From Sulfolobus sp. S-194 (lineage in GTDB: Archaea; Thermoproteota; Thermoprotei_A; Sulfolobales; Sulfolobaceae): a DNA stretch of 64,000 bases. Both the position numbers and the translations under genes were made by a program. Under the pieces are notes generated by a model. That model worked only from the letters and a program-made list of their open reading frames with translations. It was not told where the DNA came from and searched no databases. The stretch spans positions 62,001-126,000 of the forward strand of contig NZ_CP035730.1 of the NCBI RefSeq assembly GCF_012222305.1, read 5' to 3'. Positions 38,360-47,256 of this stretch are shown here, one piece after another; the stretch's first letter is position 1; every line of letters starts with the position of its first letter.

Positions 38360-39530
38360 AATATATATCAGAAGACGGGAAGAGGAGAAAATAAGGAAAA
38401 TAAAGGGCTGGACTTTGATCTACGGGAGAAGAAAAACTGGTAAAACTACGTTGGTTAAGAACAACTTAAAAATAGATTTTTACACATTGATAGCAGACTC
38501 TAATAATGCAATAATACCGGAAGATAGAATAATGAAGATTGATGAAGTTTTAAAAGAGGTCAAATCTATAATATCTAAAGGCGGTACTGCAGTTATAGAT
38601 GAATTCCAGAGGTTGCCGGAAGTATACTGGAGTGTTATTAGTAGTTGGCCCAGGGAGGGAATCTTGGTCTTAGTAGCTTCCAGTTACGGGATTGTAAATA
38701 AGTTGTTTGACCGTAACAGTCCTTTACTTGGCTTATTTTTGCCTTTAGATATTGGAATAATATCATATGAAGACGTTTTGACTCAATTAAAAGACCCTAT
38801 CCTTTCCACACTCTATAGGGACCCTTGGATAATTCCATTTATTGATAACTATCAGGAATTTGTGACTAAGGTAAAGGAGATTTCTCTTATATCTAAAGGA
38901 CTTATAGGAGAGGTATTTAAAGAGGAAGAGAGACAACTAACTGATATATATTATAGAACACTTCTCCTTTTAGGAGAAGGAATATGGAAGACTTCTGAAA
39001 TTGCTGGGATTATTCAACCAAAAGGAGGGGAGAGCACAATTTCCTCAATGGTAAATAAGTTAGTAAAAATAGGATTGGTACAGAAAATACCTACACTTTC
39101 GAGAGAAAACTATTATAAGGTGTATTCGCCTCCCCTTTCTTTGGCATTATATGCAGAGGCTAAATATGCTGTGTCTGAGTTAGATATAAAAGTTAGTGAG
39201 CTACCGATAGGAAGAGAAGTCCAGTTCAGTGTAGGAGAACTGTTAGCAAAATACTTTAATGGTGTACTATACTACTCACCAAAAGAGGATATTGATGTTG
39301 TAATTATGAAAAAGAAAAAACCGGTTTGGGCATTTGAGGTTAAGATGGGCGAGATTAGTAGAGAAGAGGCTAAAGAGGCTATAAAGAGGATGAGTAGAGT
39401 AGCTGAAAAGGTAGGTTTGATAAGTTTAAAGGAAAAGCCGGAGGATTACGGTGACTTAAGTATTGGTCCTAAAGAACTACTAGAGATAGCTGAGGAGGTC
39501 CATAAAAGAGGTGAAAGTGATTCCCTCTAA
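38355..39530 (+). CDS. Archaeal ATPase with C-terminal nuclease-like domain (DUF234-type)
   Basis: A 391-residue protein of the archaeal ATPase family. Walker A is GRRKTGKTTLVKNN (near residue 25) and Walker B is TAVIDEFQRLPEVY. A winged-helix region (STISSMVNKLVKIGLVQK) is followed by a C-terminal part EDIDVVIMKKKKPVWAFEVKMG that matches the D-x-(D/E)xK pattern of restriction-like nucleases. Such proteins are frequent in archaea and linked to mobile or toxin-like elements, but no function is settled. Confidence 0.78.
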   Translation: MRIYIRRREEEKIRKIKGWTLIYGRRKTGKTTLVKNNLKIDFYTLIADSNNAIIPEDRIMKIDEVLKEVKSIISKGGTAVIDEFQRLPEVYWSVISSWPREGILVLVASSYGIVNKLFDRNSPLLGLFLPLDIGIISYEDVLTQLKDPILSTLYRDPWIIPFIDNYQEFVTKVKEISLISKGLIGEVFKEEERQLTDIYYRTLLLLGEGIWKTSEIAGIIQPKGGESTISSMVNKLVKIGLVQKIPTLSRENYYKVYSPPLSLALYAEAKYAVSELDIKVSELPIGREVQFSVGELLAKYFNGVLYYSPKEDIDVVIMKKKKPVWAFEVKMGEISREEAKEAIKRMSRVAEKVGLISLKEKPEDYGDLSIGPKELLEIAEEVHKRGESDSL

Positions 39531-39626
39531 ATTTTGGTTCAAGAATAGATTTATTCCTTTTAAGGATTTTATCCCCTAGTTTTTCATTCAAATTACTAAA
39601 AAGGTTTAATTTCCATTGACATTTGT

Positions 39627-39947
39627 CGGTAGACCAAAAATCATTTTACAAAAATAATTCTTGCGGAATGATACGGTTTATAGAAGATCACGGAATTTAT
39701 AACTACTTATGAAAACAATAAAATGAAGATTAGCAACTAAAAATATAAGGTTAGGAGGCCTATTGAGACACTTTAGGATAGTTAAATCTTTCTTGATTTT
39801 ACATCTTCGAAAACCTGGTTTTTGTTTGTTTATTATCATATTATTATTCGATAATATTAGTTCTTTACATGAATACTCATTTAATATATAAAAAATCACT
39901 TTTCAAATCTTTAGTTATTTTTAAGGAGGTGATTTTGGGGTCTACCG
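39627..39947. mobile_element. MITE-like element with imperfect terminal inverted repeats
   Basis: The ends are CGGTAGACCAAAAATCA (left) and, on the opposite strand, CGGTAGACCCCAAAATCA (right); similarity continues with A-rich bases for about 33 nt. The element is about 321 bp. A 73-codon minus-strand frame inside has no recognisable domain. No target duplication is obvious. Confidence 0.55.
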
Positions 39948-40014
39948 TATAGAGAGTCGGTCTTATTATCTACTATAAATAAAAAGAAAAAGAGATAGTA
40001 TCATAAAAATATTA

Positions 40015-40245
40015 TTAAGCAGCTTCTACTCTAATTGGATTGTTGGTTAGATGATGTAATCCTATATGGGTAAGGAGCGTAGGGAGCCTTTTCCTAGTTT
40101 CATGACATACCGGACATTCATAACTATCTCCTTTAACTATTGGCTTATATTCTGAGTGCTGTAAAACCTTATGCTGATAGTATAGTGAATTACTATTGAA
40201 GACTTCACCACATATTTCACATTTTAATAAAATCCGGGTAGGCAT
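40015..40245 (-). CDS. C2H2 zinc-finger DNA-binding protein
   Basis: A 76-residue protein with two C2H2 fingers: CEICGEVFNSNSLYYQHKVLQH and, after a linker, CPVCHETRKRLPTLLTHIGLHH (each trimmed to the core). Small C2H2 proteins like this act as regulators in Sulfolobales and their viruses. No phage genes are adjacent. A leaderless start at 40245 is likely. Confidence 0.75.
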   Translation of the reverse strand: MPTRILLKCEICGEVFNSNSLYYQHKVLQHSEYKPIVKGDSYECPVCHETRKRLPTLLTHIGLHHLTNNPIRVEAA

Positions 40246-40927
40246 TAGTTAAAAATATATTATATCTAATATTTAAGGATTATTAATACAATATACTCTA
40301 TTGAAGCATTTGATTTCCTTAAATGATGCTTCGCTAGTCTTTTGCAATTTCTATTTGTCTTAGTATTATGATGAAATTTTGGCCGCTAAATACATACTAA
40401 GTAATATTAACACGAGGAAGGAATAAAATATGTGATAAGGATGTTATAATTTAGATTACAAGAAAGTAGTTTCACGTAAATATTGTATTATTTGTGTATT
40501 GAATTATGTTAATTTAATTAGGAAAATTACAATTCATGATAAACCTTCTAACTACTAGACTCTTTAATTTCTCACAAATCTAAGTATTATTAAAATTCAT
40601 TCTAAATAAAAACTAGGACAATAACATAATGTCGCCATTTGTATATATACATTAATTTATCTGATCTCTATGAAGAGAAGATATTAAGATAAGTTCTTGT
40701 ATGTCTTATTTTAATATAGAAATATAAATATCTTAATAGTGATATTATGGATAATAATAAGGATTTCTATATGCATTCTTTTTCATAAATAAACCCTAAT
40801 ACGTAACTAAGAATTTATACACAGATTTATAATATCTAGATAGAATATACATCTAGCAATTTATATTTAAAATTCTAATAGAGTATGAAATAAGATAAAA
40901 AACCAAACTATCTTTTTATAAAAATCC
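40246..40927. other. Long intergenic region with a decayed MITE
   Basis: No gene. It contains a decayed relative (40627-40748) of the MITE at 61531-61655; the remainder is AT-rich and unstructured by eye. Confidence 0.5.
40627..40748. repeat. Decayed copy of a 125-bp MITE
   Basis: Similar along its whole length to 61531-61655, including an exact 23-nt block beginning ATGAAGAGAAGATATTAAG. The left end reads ATGTCGCCATTTG against AGTGTCGTCATTTG, and the right end has lost the GACGACA part. Confidence 0.75.
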
Positions 40928-41527
40928 CTATTGTTTTAAATCTACTTCTTGTATACCTTCCCTAGCTGCCCTCATTACTTTCTCGTGATCCTCTGCTGAA
41001 GGACTAGGAATAACTATATGAAGTGCTTCCATGTAAGTCTCTGCTTTTATTCCTCTTTTAACACCTTTAGGTACTATGATTATAGACCCTTCTCTTATCT
41101 CAAATTCTCTTTTATCAACGTAAGCCGTCCCTTTTCCTTGCAGCACATAGAATATTAGGTCAGAATCTGGAGCATGAATTGGAATATATTGCCCAGCTTT
41201 AAAGAATACTAAAATAACGCCGTATTCGTCCTTTCTTAATACTGGAATTGGCGTAAATGTATCTCCTATTTTCCTATATTCTGAAATATGAGCAACGATT
41301 GGCTTATAACCTTTCTTTGTAACTTTTAAAATGAAGTCTCCAGTTGCTGTCTGATCTATCTTATATTTTTCAATTTGTCCCGATAAAATTTGTAGCAAAT
41401 GGGCGGGATAATGATCTGCTATTACTACTAATTCCTCATCATTCTTCATCTTATTAAAAGCATCTAACACTAGTTTATGCCTATACTGCGGTTCCACATT
41501 TCTTAGATCCAGTTCCATAAATGGCAT
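40928..41527 (-). CDS. DUF2249-cupin fusion protein
   Basis: A 199-residue protein. The first 75 residues are a DUF2249-like (TusA/SirA-related) domain: MELDLRNVEPQYRHKLVLD then DEELVVIADHYPAHLLQIL. The C-terminal 90 residues form a cupin with IPIHAPDSDLIFYVLQGKG and EIREGSIIIVPKGVKRG; the usual HxH metal site is only partly kept (H in IHAP). DUF2249 proteins are often found with nitrate, NO and sulfur genes. It lies 0.6 kb from narK, with a small DUF2249-like gene between. Confidence 0.75.
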   Translation of the reverse strand: MPFMELDLRNVEPQYRHKLVLDAFNKMKNDEELVVIADHYPAHLLQILSGQIEKYKIDQTATGDFILKVTKKGYKPIVAHISEYRKIGDTFTPIPVLRKDEYGVILVFFKAGQYIPIHAPDSDLIFYVLQGKGTAYVDKREFEIREGSIIIVPKGVKRGIKAETYMEALHIVIPSPSAEDHEKVMRAAREGIQEVDLKQ

Positions 41528-41652
41528 TTATTTTACTACGTATAAAAAAGGGAACGCTAAAATATAAGGTGTAGTTTAGTTTGAAGTTTTCTCGCCTTAT
41601 AAGCTAAATATTTAGGGTAATGATATAAAACGGGTGTGAAGGAAAAGATAAT

Positions 41653-41904
41653 ATGAAGTTTTATGTGGTAGATATAAGAGTTCTAGGAGATTACACATTT
41701 AAAGTAATCGAAATGAAGCTCAATAAGATGAAAGAAGATGAGGTAGTGATATTATTTTCTAATAAAGATCCATCTAAAATATTAAGGAAAATAAAAACTA
41801 GACGAAATGTCGATATAATTGTAGAACAAAAAACTCCAAAAGAATGGATAGTGTATATAGTTGCACGGCCTTCAAGAATACAAAATTATATCATCTCTTC
41901 ATAG
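41653..41904 (+). CDS. Small DUF2249-like protein beside the nitrate genes
   Basis: An 83-residue protein with the pattern YVVDIRVLGDYTFKVIEM, DEVVILFSNKDPSKILRKI and a final beta strand WIVYIVARP, like the DUF2249 half of the neighbouring cupin protein. It lacks an obvious catalytic cysteine, unlike TusA. It is divergent from the DUF2249-cupin gene. Its role is unknown. Confidence 0.6.
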   Translation: MKFYVVDIRVLGDYTFKVIEMKLNKMKEDEVVILFSNKDPSKILRKIKTRRNVDIIVEQKTPKEWIVYIVARPSRIQNYIISS

Positions 41905-42136
41905 TATCATATATGTATGTAAATTAGAGCCCTATTATCCAAAGTTAAGATACATAGCTTTCTTTATAAATTTTATTCTTATGATAATATAAATATTTAT
42001 AACAATATTATTTCAAATAACATTATATATAACTAAAAACTAATTTAACATTAACTACATTTTCGAATTTTATTTTATTTTAAATTAAAAAAACATTAAT
42101 TGAGGTATAAAAATTGAATAGGATTATGAAAATAAA

Positions 42137-43444
42137 TTACTTTATGTGGGCTTCTTTGCGAGCTGGATTAGTTTCCTTATATTGTGCAACATGACTTTTT
42201 CCATACTTAATCCATAATATCATAGAAAGAATTGTTGAGACAGTACTAATTAATAAAAACACTGTAAAAGCTGTTGGGAAACCAAATATTGAAGCAATAT
42301 ATCCCATTGTTGGTGGAATCAACAGACCGCCAGCAGATCCTAGTCCTCCTACTAATCCAGATGCTCCGCTTACGGCGTCTGGTGAATATTTTGGAACAAG
42401 CTTATATACGGCTCCATTTGCAATACCCATTCCTAGCGCCATAATTATTTCAGCAAGTACTGAAGTTGGTAAGGCATATGAGATTATAAATATCAGACTT
42501 CCTATAATCATTATAAAATATGAAATCATCGAAACTAATTCTCCTCCAACCTTATCTGACATATAACCACCGTAAACTCTAATTAATGCAGTAATTAATG
42601 AATACAATACACCGGTTAATAATCCTGCTTCAATGGGAGTAACATGTAAGAACCCTTTCCAGTAAGTTGGTAACCACTCAGTTAATGCTTCAAAACCACC
42701 GAAAGACGTAAAGTACATGAATACTAACGCCCAAGTTATGAGGTTCTTGGAACTTCTCTTAAGTGATTCGGAAAGGGATTTCGATGGTACTACCTCATAA
42801 CCTTCCTTCAGAGCTAGAGCTTTAGCTTCTTCCCAACTTTTACCTTCTTTGATGTACTTAATAAAAGGCGGATTGATTGCGATTACATTATAAATAATAA
42901 TCATTATAAGTAGAAATATAGCCCAAGCAACATAGGCATAAATTAAACCTATAGATGTTAAAGCAAATGGAAGAATTACTGTAAATATTCCTGGTGCTGT
43001 ATTACCTAATCCAGCATAAATTCCTAAAGCGGTACCTTGTTTCTTTTGTGGGTAGAAATAAGAGACGTATGTTATGCCACTTGAAAACGTGGAAATTCCC
43101 GTACCTGCAAGTGCTCCAAAAAATAAGAGAAGATCATATATTGTACCGCTAGGAAGTGTTTTTATTTGCTCAAGAGTAAAGATTATACCAATCATTCCCA
43201 CTAGACCTATGACTAATTGAATAGTTAGAGTATGTTTTCCTAATTTATCTACTAAAAGTGAAAATGGAATCCTTAGAAACGCTCCTGTAACTAGTGGAAT
43301 AGCTACTAACCAAGAACTCTCTACTAATGTCAAATGAAGAATCGGACTAATCTTGAGTGTTGTTGTTCCAAATAAGGCAACAGCTGCAAATCCTGCGAAA
43401 AATGCCATTGTAGCTGCAGTTAATCCTCTACCTCTTACATCCAC
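42137..43444 (-). CDS. narK: NarK-type MFS nitrate/nitrite transporter
   Basis: A 435-residue MFS protein with 12 helices. It contains the nitrate-porter-like FSSGITYVSYFYPQKKQGTALG and GLGNTAPGIFTVILPF segments and a matching repeat in the second half (SGASGLVGGLGSAGGLLIPP), which are typical NNP-family glycine-rich signatures. It is divergent from narGHJI with a shared 274-nt control region. It would bring nitrate in, take nitrite out, or both. The start ATG 43444 has a TATA-like box 33-41 nt upstream. Confidence 0.82.
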   Translation of the reverse strand: MDVRGRGLTAATMAFFAGFAAVALFGTTTLKISPILHLTLVESSWLVAIPLVTGAFLRIPFSLLVDKLGKHTLTIQLVIGLVGMIGIIFTLEQIKTLPSGTIYDLLLFFGALAGTGISTFSSGITYVSYFYPQKKQGTALGIYAGLGNTAPGIFTVILPFALTSIGLIYAYVAWAIFLLIMIIIYNVIAINPPFIKYIKEGKSWEEAKALALKEGYEVVPSKSLSESLKRSSKNLITWALVFMYFTSFGGFEALTEWLPTYWKGFLHVTPIEAGLLTGVLYSLITALIRVYGGYMSDKVGGELVSMISYFIMIIGSLIFIISYALPTSVLAEIIMALGMGIANGAVYKLVPKYSPDAVSGASGLVGGLGSAGGLLIPPTMGYIASIFGFPTAFTVFLLISTVSTILSMILWIKYGKSHVAQYKETNPARKEAHIK

Positions 43445-43476
43445 ATTTTATCGCCAAGAAATAATTCTTTTTCTAC

Positions 43477-43485
43477 ATTTATATC
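43477..43485 (-). promoter_or_regulatory. TATA box of narK
   Basis: The minus strand reads GCATCGATATAAATG, 33-41 nt before the narK ATG. The palindrome at 43493-43506 sits just upstream of its BRE position. Confidence 0.5.
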
Positions 43486-43492
43486 GATGCTT

Positions 43493-43506
43493 CCTAATTA
43501 ATTAGG
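43493..43506. promoter_or_regulatory. Palindrome in the narK-narG control region, operator candidate
   Basis: CCTAATTAATTAGG is a perfect 14-bp palindrome just upstream of the narK BRE/TATA. Confidence 0.6.
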
Positions 43507-43538
43507 GAAAAAGTTTTTAAACAAGTTTCGTAATTTAT

Positions 43539-43557
43539 GATATAAAAAGTTTATATC
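43539..43557. promoter_or_regulatory. Second palindrome in the narK-narG control region
   Basis: GATATAAAAAGTTTATATC has perfect 8-bp arms around AAG. It may be an operator or a bidirectional TATA-like region. Confidence 0.55.
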
Positions 43558-43684
43558 TAAAAAAGTATATCTATTTGCGTATTTATGTACTTTCCCACAC
43601 ATTTATACATATTACTTATCCTTTGTAGATTATTAGTCTTTTTTATTCTTAATTAAAAATCTTTCTCCTCATACATTAGGATTT

Positions 43685-43696
43685 GTTTTTAATAAT
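43685..43696 (+). promoter_or_regulatory. TATA box of narGHJI
   Basis: GTTTTTAATAAT ends about 23 nt before the narG ATG at 43719, the spacing of a leaderless archaeal promoter. Confidence 0.45.
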
Positions 43697-43718
43697 TTAA
43701 GCGAGATTTTATTGATAA

Positions 43719-46700
43719 ATGGTGTGGCAGAAATTCAATTACGATAACAGAGGATGGGAGTCCTTTTATAGGAACAGATGGCAATATGATAAGGTAGTAA
43801 GAAGTACTCATGGCGTTAATTGTACTGGTTCTTGCAGTTGGATGATTTATGTTAAAGATGGCGTTATAATGACTGAAATGCAAGCTCTAGATTATCCTAT
43901 TATTAACCCTGAGATACCACCTTATGAGCCCAGAGGATGTCCTAGAGGAGCCAGCTTTTCATGGTATGAATATTCGCCACATAGGATAAAATATCCTTAT
44001 GTTAGAAGAGCATTACTTGAATTATGGAGAGAAGAGCTAAAAAAGACAAGTGATCCCATAAAGGCGTGGGAGGGCATCGTAGAAGATCCTAATAAGGCTA
44101 GGAAGTACAAGGTATTAAGAGGTAAAGGCGGATTTGTTAGAGCTTCGTGGGATGAAGTTTACGAAATAATTTCTGCAGCCTTAATATATACTATTAATAA
44201 ATACGGACCAGACAGAATATTTGGCTTCACACCCATTCCTGCAATGTCTATGGTAAGTTACGCTGCAGGAACAAGATTCTTGTCATTAATAGGAGGAGTA
44301 GTAATGAGTTTTTATGATTGGTATGCTGATTTACCCATTGCCTCACCTCAAGTATGGGGAGAACAAACTGATGTTCCAGAAAGTGCTGACTGGTTTAACG
44401 CTACATATATCATTGATTGGGGAACTAATATTCCACAAACTAGAACTCCAGATGCTCATTTCTATTCCGAGGTGAGATATAGAGGTGCTAAAGTAGTTGC
44501 CATAGCTCCAGATTATGCCGAATACGTAAAGTTTGCAGATTTATGGATTCATCCAAGACCAGGTACTGATGGAGCTCTTGCTTTAGCAATGGCTCATGTT
44601 ATTGCCAAAGAATTTCATGTAGACAGAGAAGTCGAATATTTCAAGAATTATATAAAGAAATATACTGATGCGCCATTTCTTGTAATCCTAAAAGAAGAGA
44701 ATAATAGATTATTGCCCGAAAGATATCTAAGAGCTTCAGATATATTTACTAATGTAGATAAAGCTGAGTGGAAATTAGTAGTATTTAACTTAAACACTAA
44801 TTCTCTCTCAATACCAAACGGTAGTATAGGTTTTAGATGGAGCAATGACAAGAAGTGGAATTTAAAACTCAAAGATAGCATAACTGAAAGAGATATTGAA
44901 CCTGCACTTACAATGTTAAATATACATGATAAAATAGTAAGTGTAAGCTTCCCAAGGTTTGATCAGAAAGGATATGTTGATAGAGAAGTCCCAGTAAAAA
45001 TAATCAAAACGATTGATGGAAGATCCGTTTACGTAACCACAGTTTACGATTTACTTCTAGCGAATTTAGGTGTTAAGAGGGAAGACTTGAAAGGGTATCC
45101 TAGTAGTTATGACGAAGATGAACCTTATACTCCAGCTTGGCAGGAGAAGATTACTGGAGTTAGGAAAGAACTAGTTATTCAAATAGCTAGAGAATTTGCC
45201 CAAAATGCTGAAGAAACCAAAGGTAAGTCACTAGTCTTAATGGGCGCTGGAGTTAATCACTGGTTTCATAGTGATTTAATTTATCGTGCAATTATAACAA
45301 TACTAATGCTGATTGGTGCTATTGGAGTTAACGGAGGAGGTTGGGCTCACTATGTAGGGCAAGAGAAGGTTAGGCCTTTTGAAGGTTGGAATACTATAGC
45401 TTTTGCAAAAGATTGGTTACCTGTTACTAGACTACAAAGCACTGGATTATGGGTTTATATGCACACTGATCAATGGAGATATGATGAGGTTACAATGGAT
45501 AAGATTACAGTAGGAAAAACTATGTATGATCATCCAGCAGATTATGCAGTAATGTCAGTGAAGAAGGGTTGGCAACCCTTTTATCCACAATTTAGCACAA
45601 ACCCGCTAAACCTCGGTAAAAGCGTAGACGATATAATAAATAAATTAGAGAACGGAGATACATCCTTCTCAATCTCAGATATTGATAATCCTATTAATTT
45701 CCCGAGGATATTATTTGTTTGGAGGAGCAATCTACTATTCTCAAGCGGTAAGGGTAGTGAATATTTCTTAAAGCACCTCTTAGGTACTGAAAATTCTGTG
45801 GAGAATAAAGATGAGGTTGCTAAGAACTACGTGAAAGAGATAAAGTGGGTAGAGTCAGCTCCAGAAGGTAAGCTAGATTTACTAATTGATATAAACTTTA
45901 GGATGGATAGTACTGCTTTATACTCAGATATAGTTCTACCTGCTGCTACATGGTATGAAAAATACGATATAAGCTCTACAGATATGCATACTTTTGTTCA
46001 TCCGTTTAATCCAGCCATTAACCCGCCATGGGAGGCTAGAAGTGATTGGAAAATTTTTGTGGGTTTAGCAAAGAAATTCTCTGAAATGGCCTCTAAGTAC
46101 TTACCAGATAAAGTTATAGATGCCGTATATGTTCCGTTTATGCACGATACACCAGGCGAACTTGCGAGTCCAGAAACAGAATTAGACACCGTAGATCCAC
46201 CAAGTAGTGGTGTAGTAGCAAGACGAGAAAAATTAATCCCCGGAAATAATATGGGTAATATAGTCTTAATAGAGAGACATTATTCCAAGATTTATGAAAT
46301 GATGATAACATTAGGGCCTTTAGTTAAAGACAAAAAATTATCATTCTTTGGTATAGAGGTTAACTACTCTAAAGAATATGAAGAGTTAAAAGAAGAACTA
46401 GGAAGTTTAGAAGAAAGGCCACTATTAGATGAGGATAAGAAAGTGGCTGAGACCATGTTGAGATTAAGTGGAGCTACCAATGGTGAAGTTTCTGTTAGAG
46501 AATATAAATATCTAGAGGATAAAACGGGACTTAACTTTGAAGATCTTAGAGAAGGGATAGAAGAGATAAAGATTACGTTTAATGATATTACAGCACAACC
46601 ACGTAGGGTAATAGATTCTCCAATAGAATCTGGGATAGTTAAAGGAGGTAGGACTTATTCGTCATTTGCGTTTAATGTTGAATATGAAGTTCCATGGAGG

Positions 46701-47255
46701 ACTTTATCTGGTAGACAACACTTTTATTTAGATCATCCATGGATTAGAGAACAAGGTGAACAATTACCGGTATATAAACCCCCATTAGACATTGTGAAAG
46801 TACCTCAATCTGAAGGGGTATTAATTGCTAGATATCTATCTCCTCACGGAAAGTGGCAGATCCACACTACCTTCATGGATAATCTAAGAATGCTTACTTT
46901 ATTCAGAGGAGGTCCGGTAATTTGGATAAATGAAGAAGATGCTAAGAGTATTGGAGTTAAAGATAATGACTGGGTAGAGGTATTTAACGAGAACGGAGTC
47001 ATAGTTATTAGGGCAGTAGTTACTAATAGAATCCCAAGAGGCACGGTTATAATATATCATGCACAAGAAAGGACAATATACGTTAAAGAGGCTAGAAACG
47101 GAAAAATGAGTGGATCACATAATGCAGTAACGAGAGTTCATATAAAGCCCACTTGGCTCATAGGAGGTTATGCACAGTTATCGTTCTTTTTAAATTATTA
47201 TGGTCCCGTTGGAACTCAAAGAGATACGATAGTCGCAATTAGGAGGTTGGGATAA
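43719..47255 (+). CDS. narG: Respiratory nitrate reductase alpha subunit NarG, no Tat signal
   Basis: An 1178-residue molybdopterin catalytic subunit. The FS0 cluster ligands are His31, Cys35, Cys39 and Cys74 (motifs HGVNCTGSCSW and PRGCPRGAS), with the same spacing as E. coli NarG. The Mo ligand is Asp204 in FYDWYADLP, followed by GEQTDVPESADW. It starts WQKFNYDNRGWESFY, the bacterial-type N-terminus, and a TAA stands directly before the ATG, so there is no twin-arginine signal. The product is therefore predicted to face the cytoplasm, unlike the Tat-exported NarG of several other archaea. It reduces nitrate to nitrite with electrons from NarH. First gene of narGHJI. Confidence 0.95.
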   Translation: MVWQKFNYDNRGWESFYRNRWQYDKVVRSTHGVNCTGSCSWMIYVKDGVIMTEMQALDYPIINPEIPPYEPRGCPRGASFSWYEYSPHRIKYPYVRRALLELWREELKKTSDPIKAWEGIVEDPNKARKYKVLRGKGGFVRASWDEVYEIISAALIYTINKYGPDRIFGFTPIPAMSMVSYAAGTRFLSLIGGVVMSFYDWYADLPIASPQVWGEQTDVPESADWFNATYIIDWGTNIPQTRTPDAHFYSEVRYRGAKVVAIAPDYAEYVKFADLWIHPRPGTDGALALAMAHVIAKEFHVDREVEYFKNYIKKYTDAPFLVILKEENNRLLPERYLRASDIFTNVDKAEWKLVVFNLNTNSLSIPNGSIGFRWSNDKKWNLKLKDSITERDIEPALTMLNIHDKIVSVSFPRFDQKGYVDREVPVKIIKTIDGRSVYVTTVYDLLLANLGVKREDLKGYPSSYDEDEPYTPAWQEKITGVRKELVIQIAREFAQNAEETKGKSLVLMGAGVNHWFHSDLIYRAIITILMLIGAIGVNGGGWAHYVGQEKVRPFEGWNTIAFAKDWLPVTRLQSTGLWVYMHTDQWRYDEVTMDKITVGKTMYDHPADYAVMSVKKGWQPFYPQFSTNPLNLGKSVDDIINKLENGDTSFSISDIDNPINFPRILFVWRSNLLFSSGKGSEYFLKHLLGTENSVENKDEVAKNYVKEIKWVESAPEGKLDLLIDINFRMDSTALYSDIVLPAATWYEKYDISSTDMHTFVHPFNPAINPPWEARSDWKIFVGLAKKFSEMASKYLPDKVIDAVYVPFMHDTPGELASPETELDTVDPPSSGVVARREKLIPGNNMGNIVLIERHYSKIYEMMITLGPLVKDKKLSFFGIEVNYSKEYEELKEELGSLEERPLLDEDKKVAETMLRLSGATNGEVSVREYKYLEDKTGLNFEDLREGIEEIKITFNDITAQPRRVIDSPIESGIVKGGRTYSSFAFNVEYEVPWRTLSGRQHFYLDHPWIREQGEQLPVYKPPLDIVKVPQSEGVLIARYLSPHGKWQIHTTFMDNLRMLTLFRGGPVIWINEEDAKSIGVKDNDWVEVFNENGVIVIRAVVTNRIPRGTVIIYHAQERTIYVKEARNGKMSGSHNAVTRVHIKPTWLIGGYAQLSFFLNYYGPVGTQRDTIVAIRRLG

Positions 47256-47256
47256 A

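Noticed and set aside
39678-39899. 73-codon open frame inside the MITE-like element
   Set aside because: No domain, AT-rich and confined to the repeat element.
41246-41260. GGCGTAAA inside the DUF2249-cupin gene resembles the 34-bp repeat core
   Set aside because: Only half of the palindrome is present and it lies inside coding sequence.
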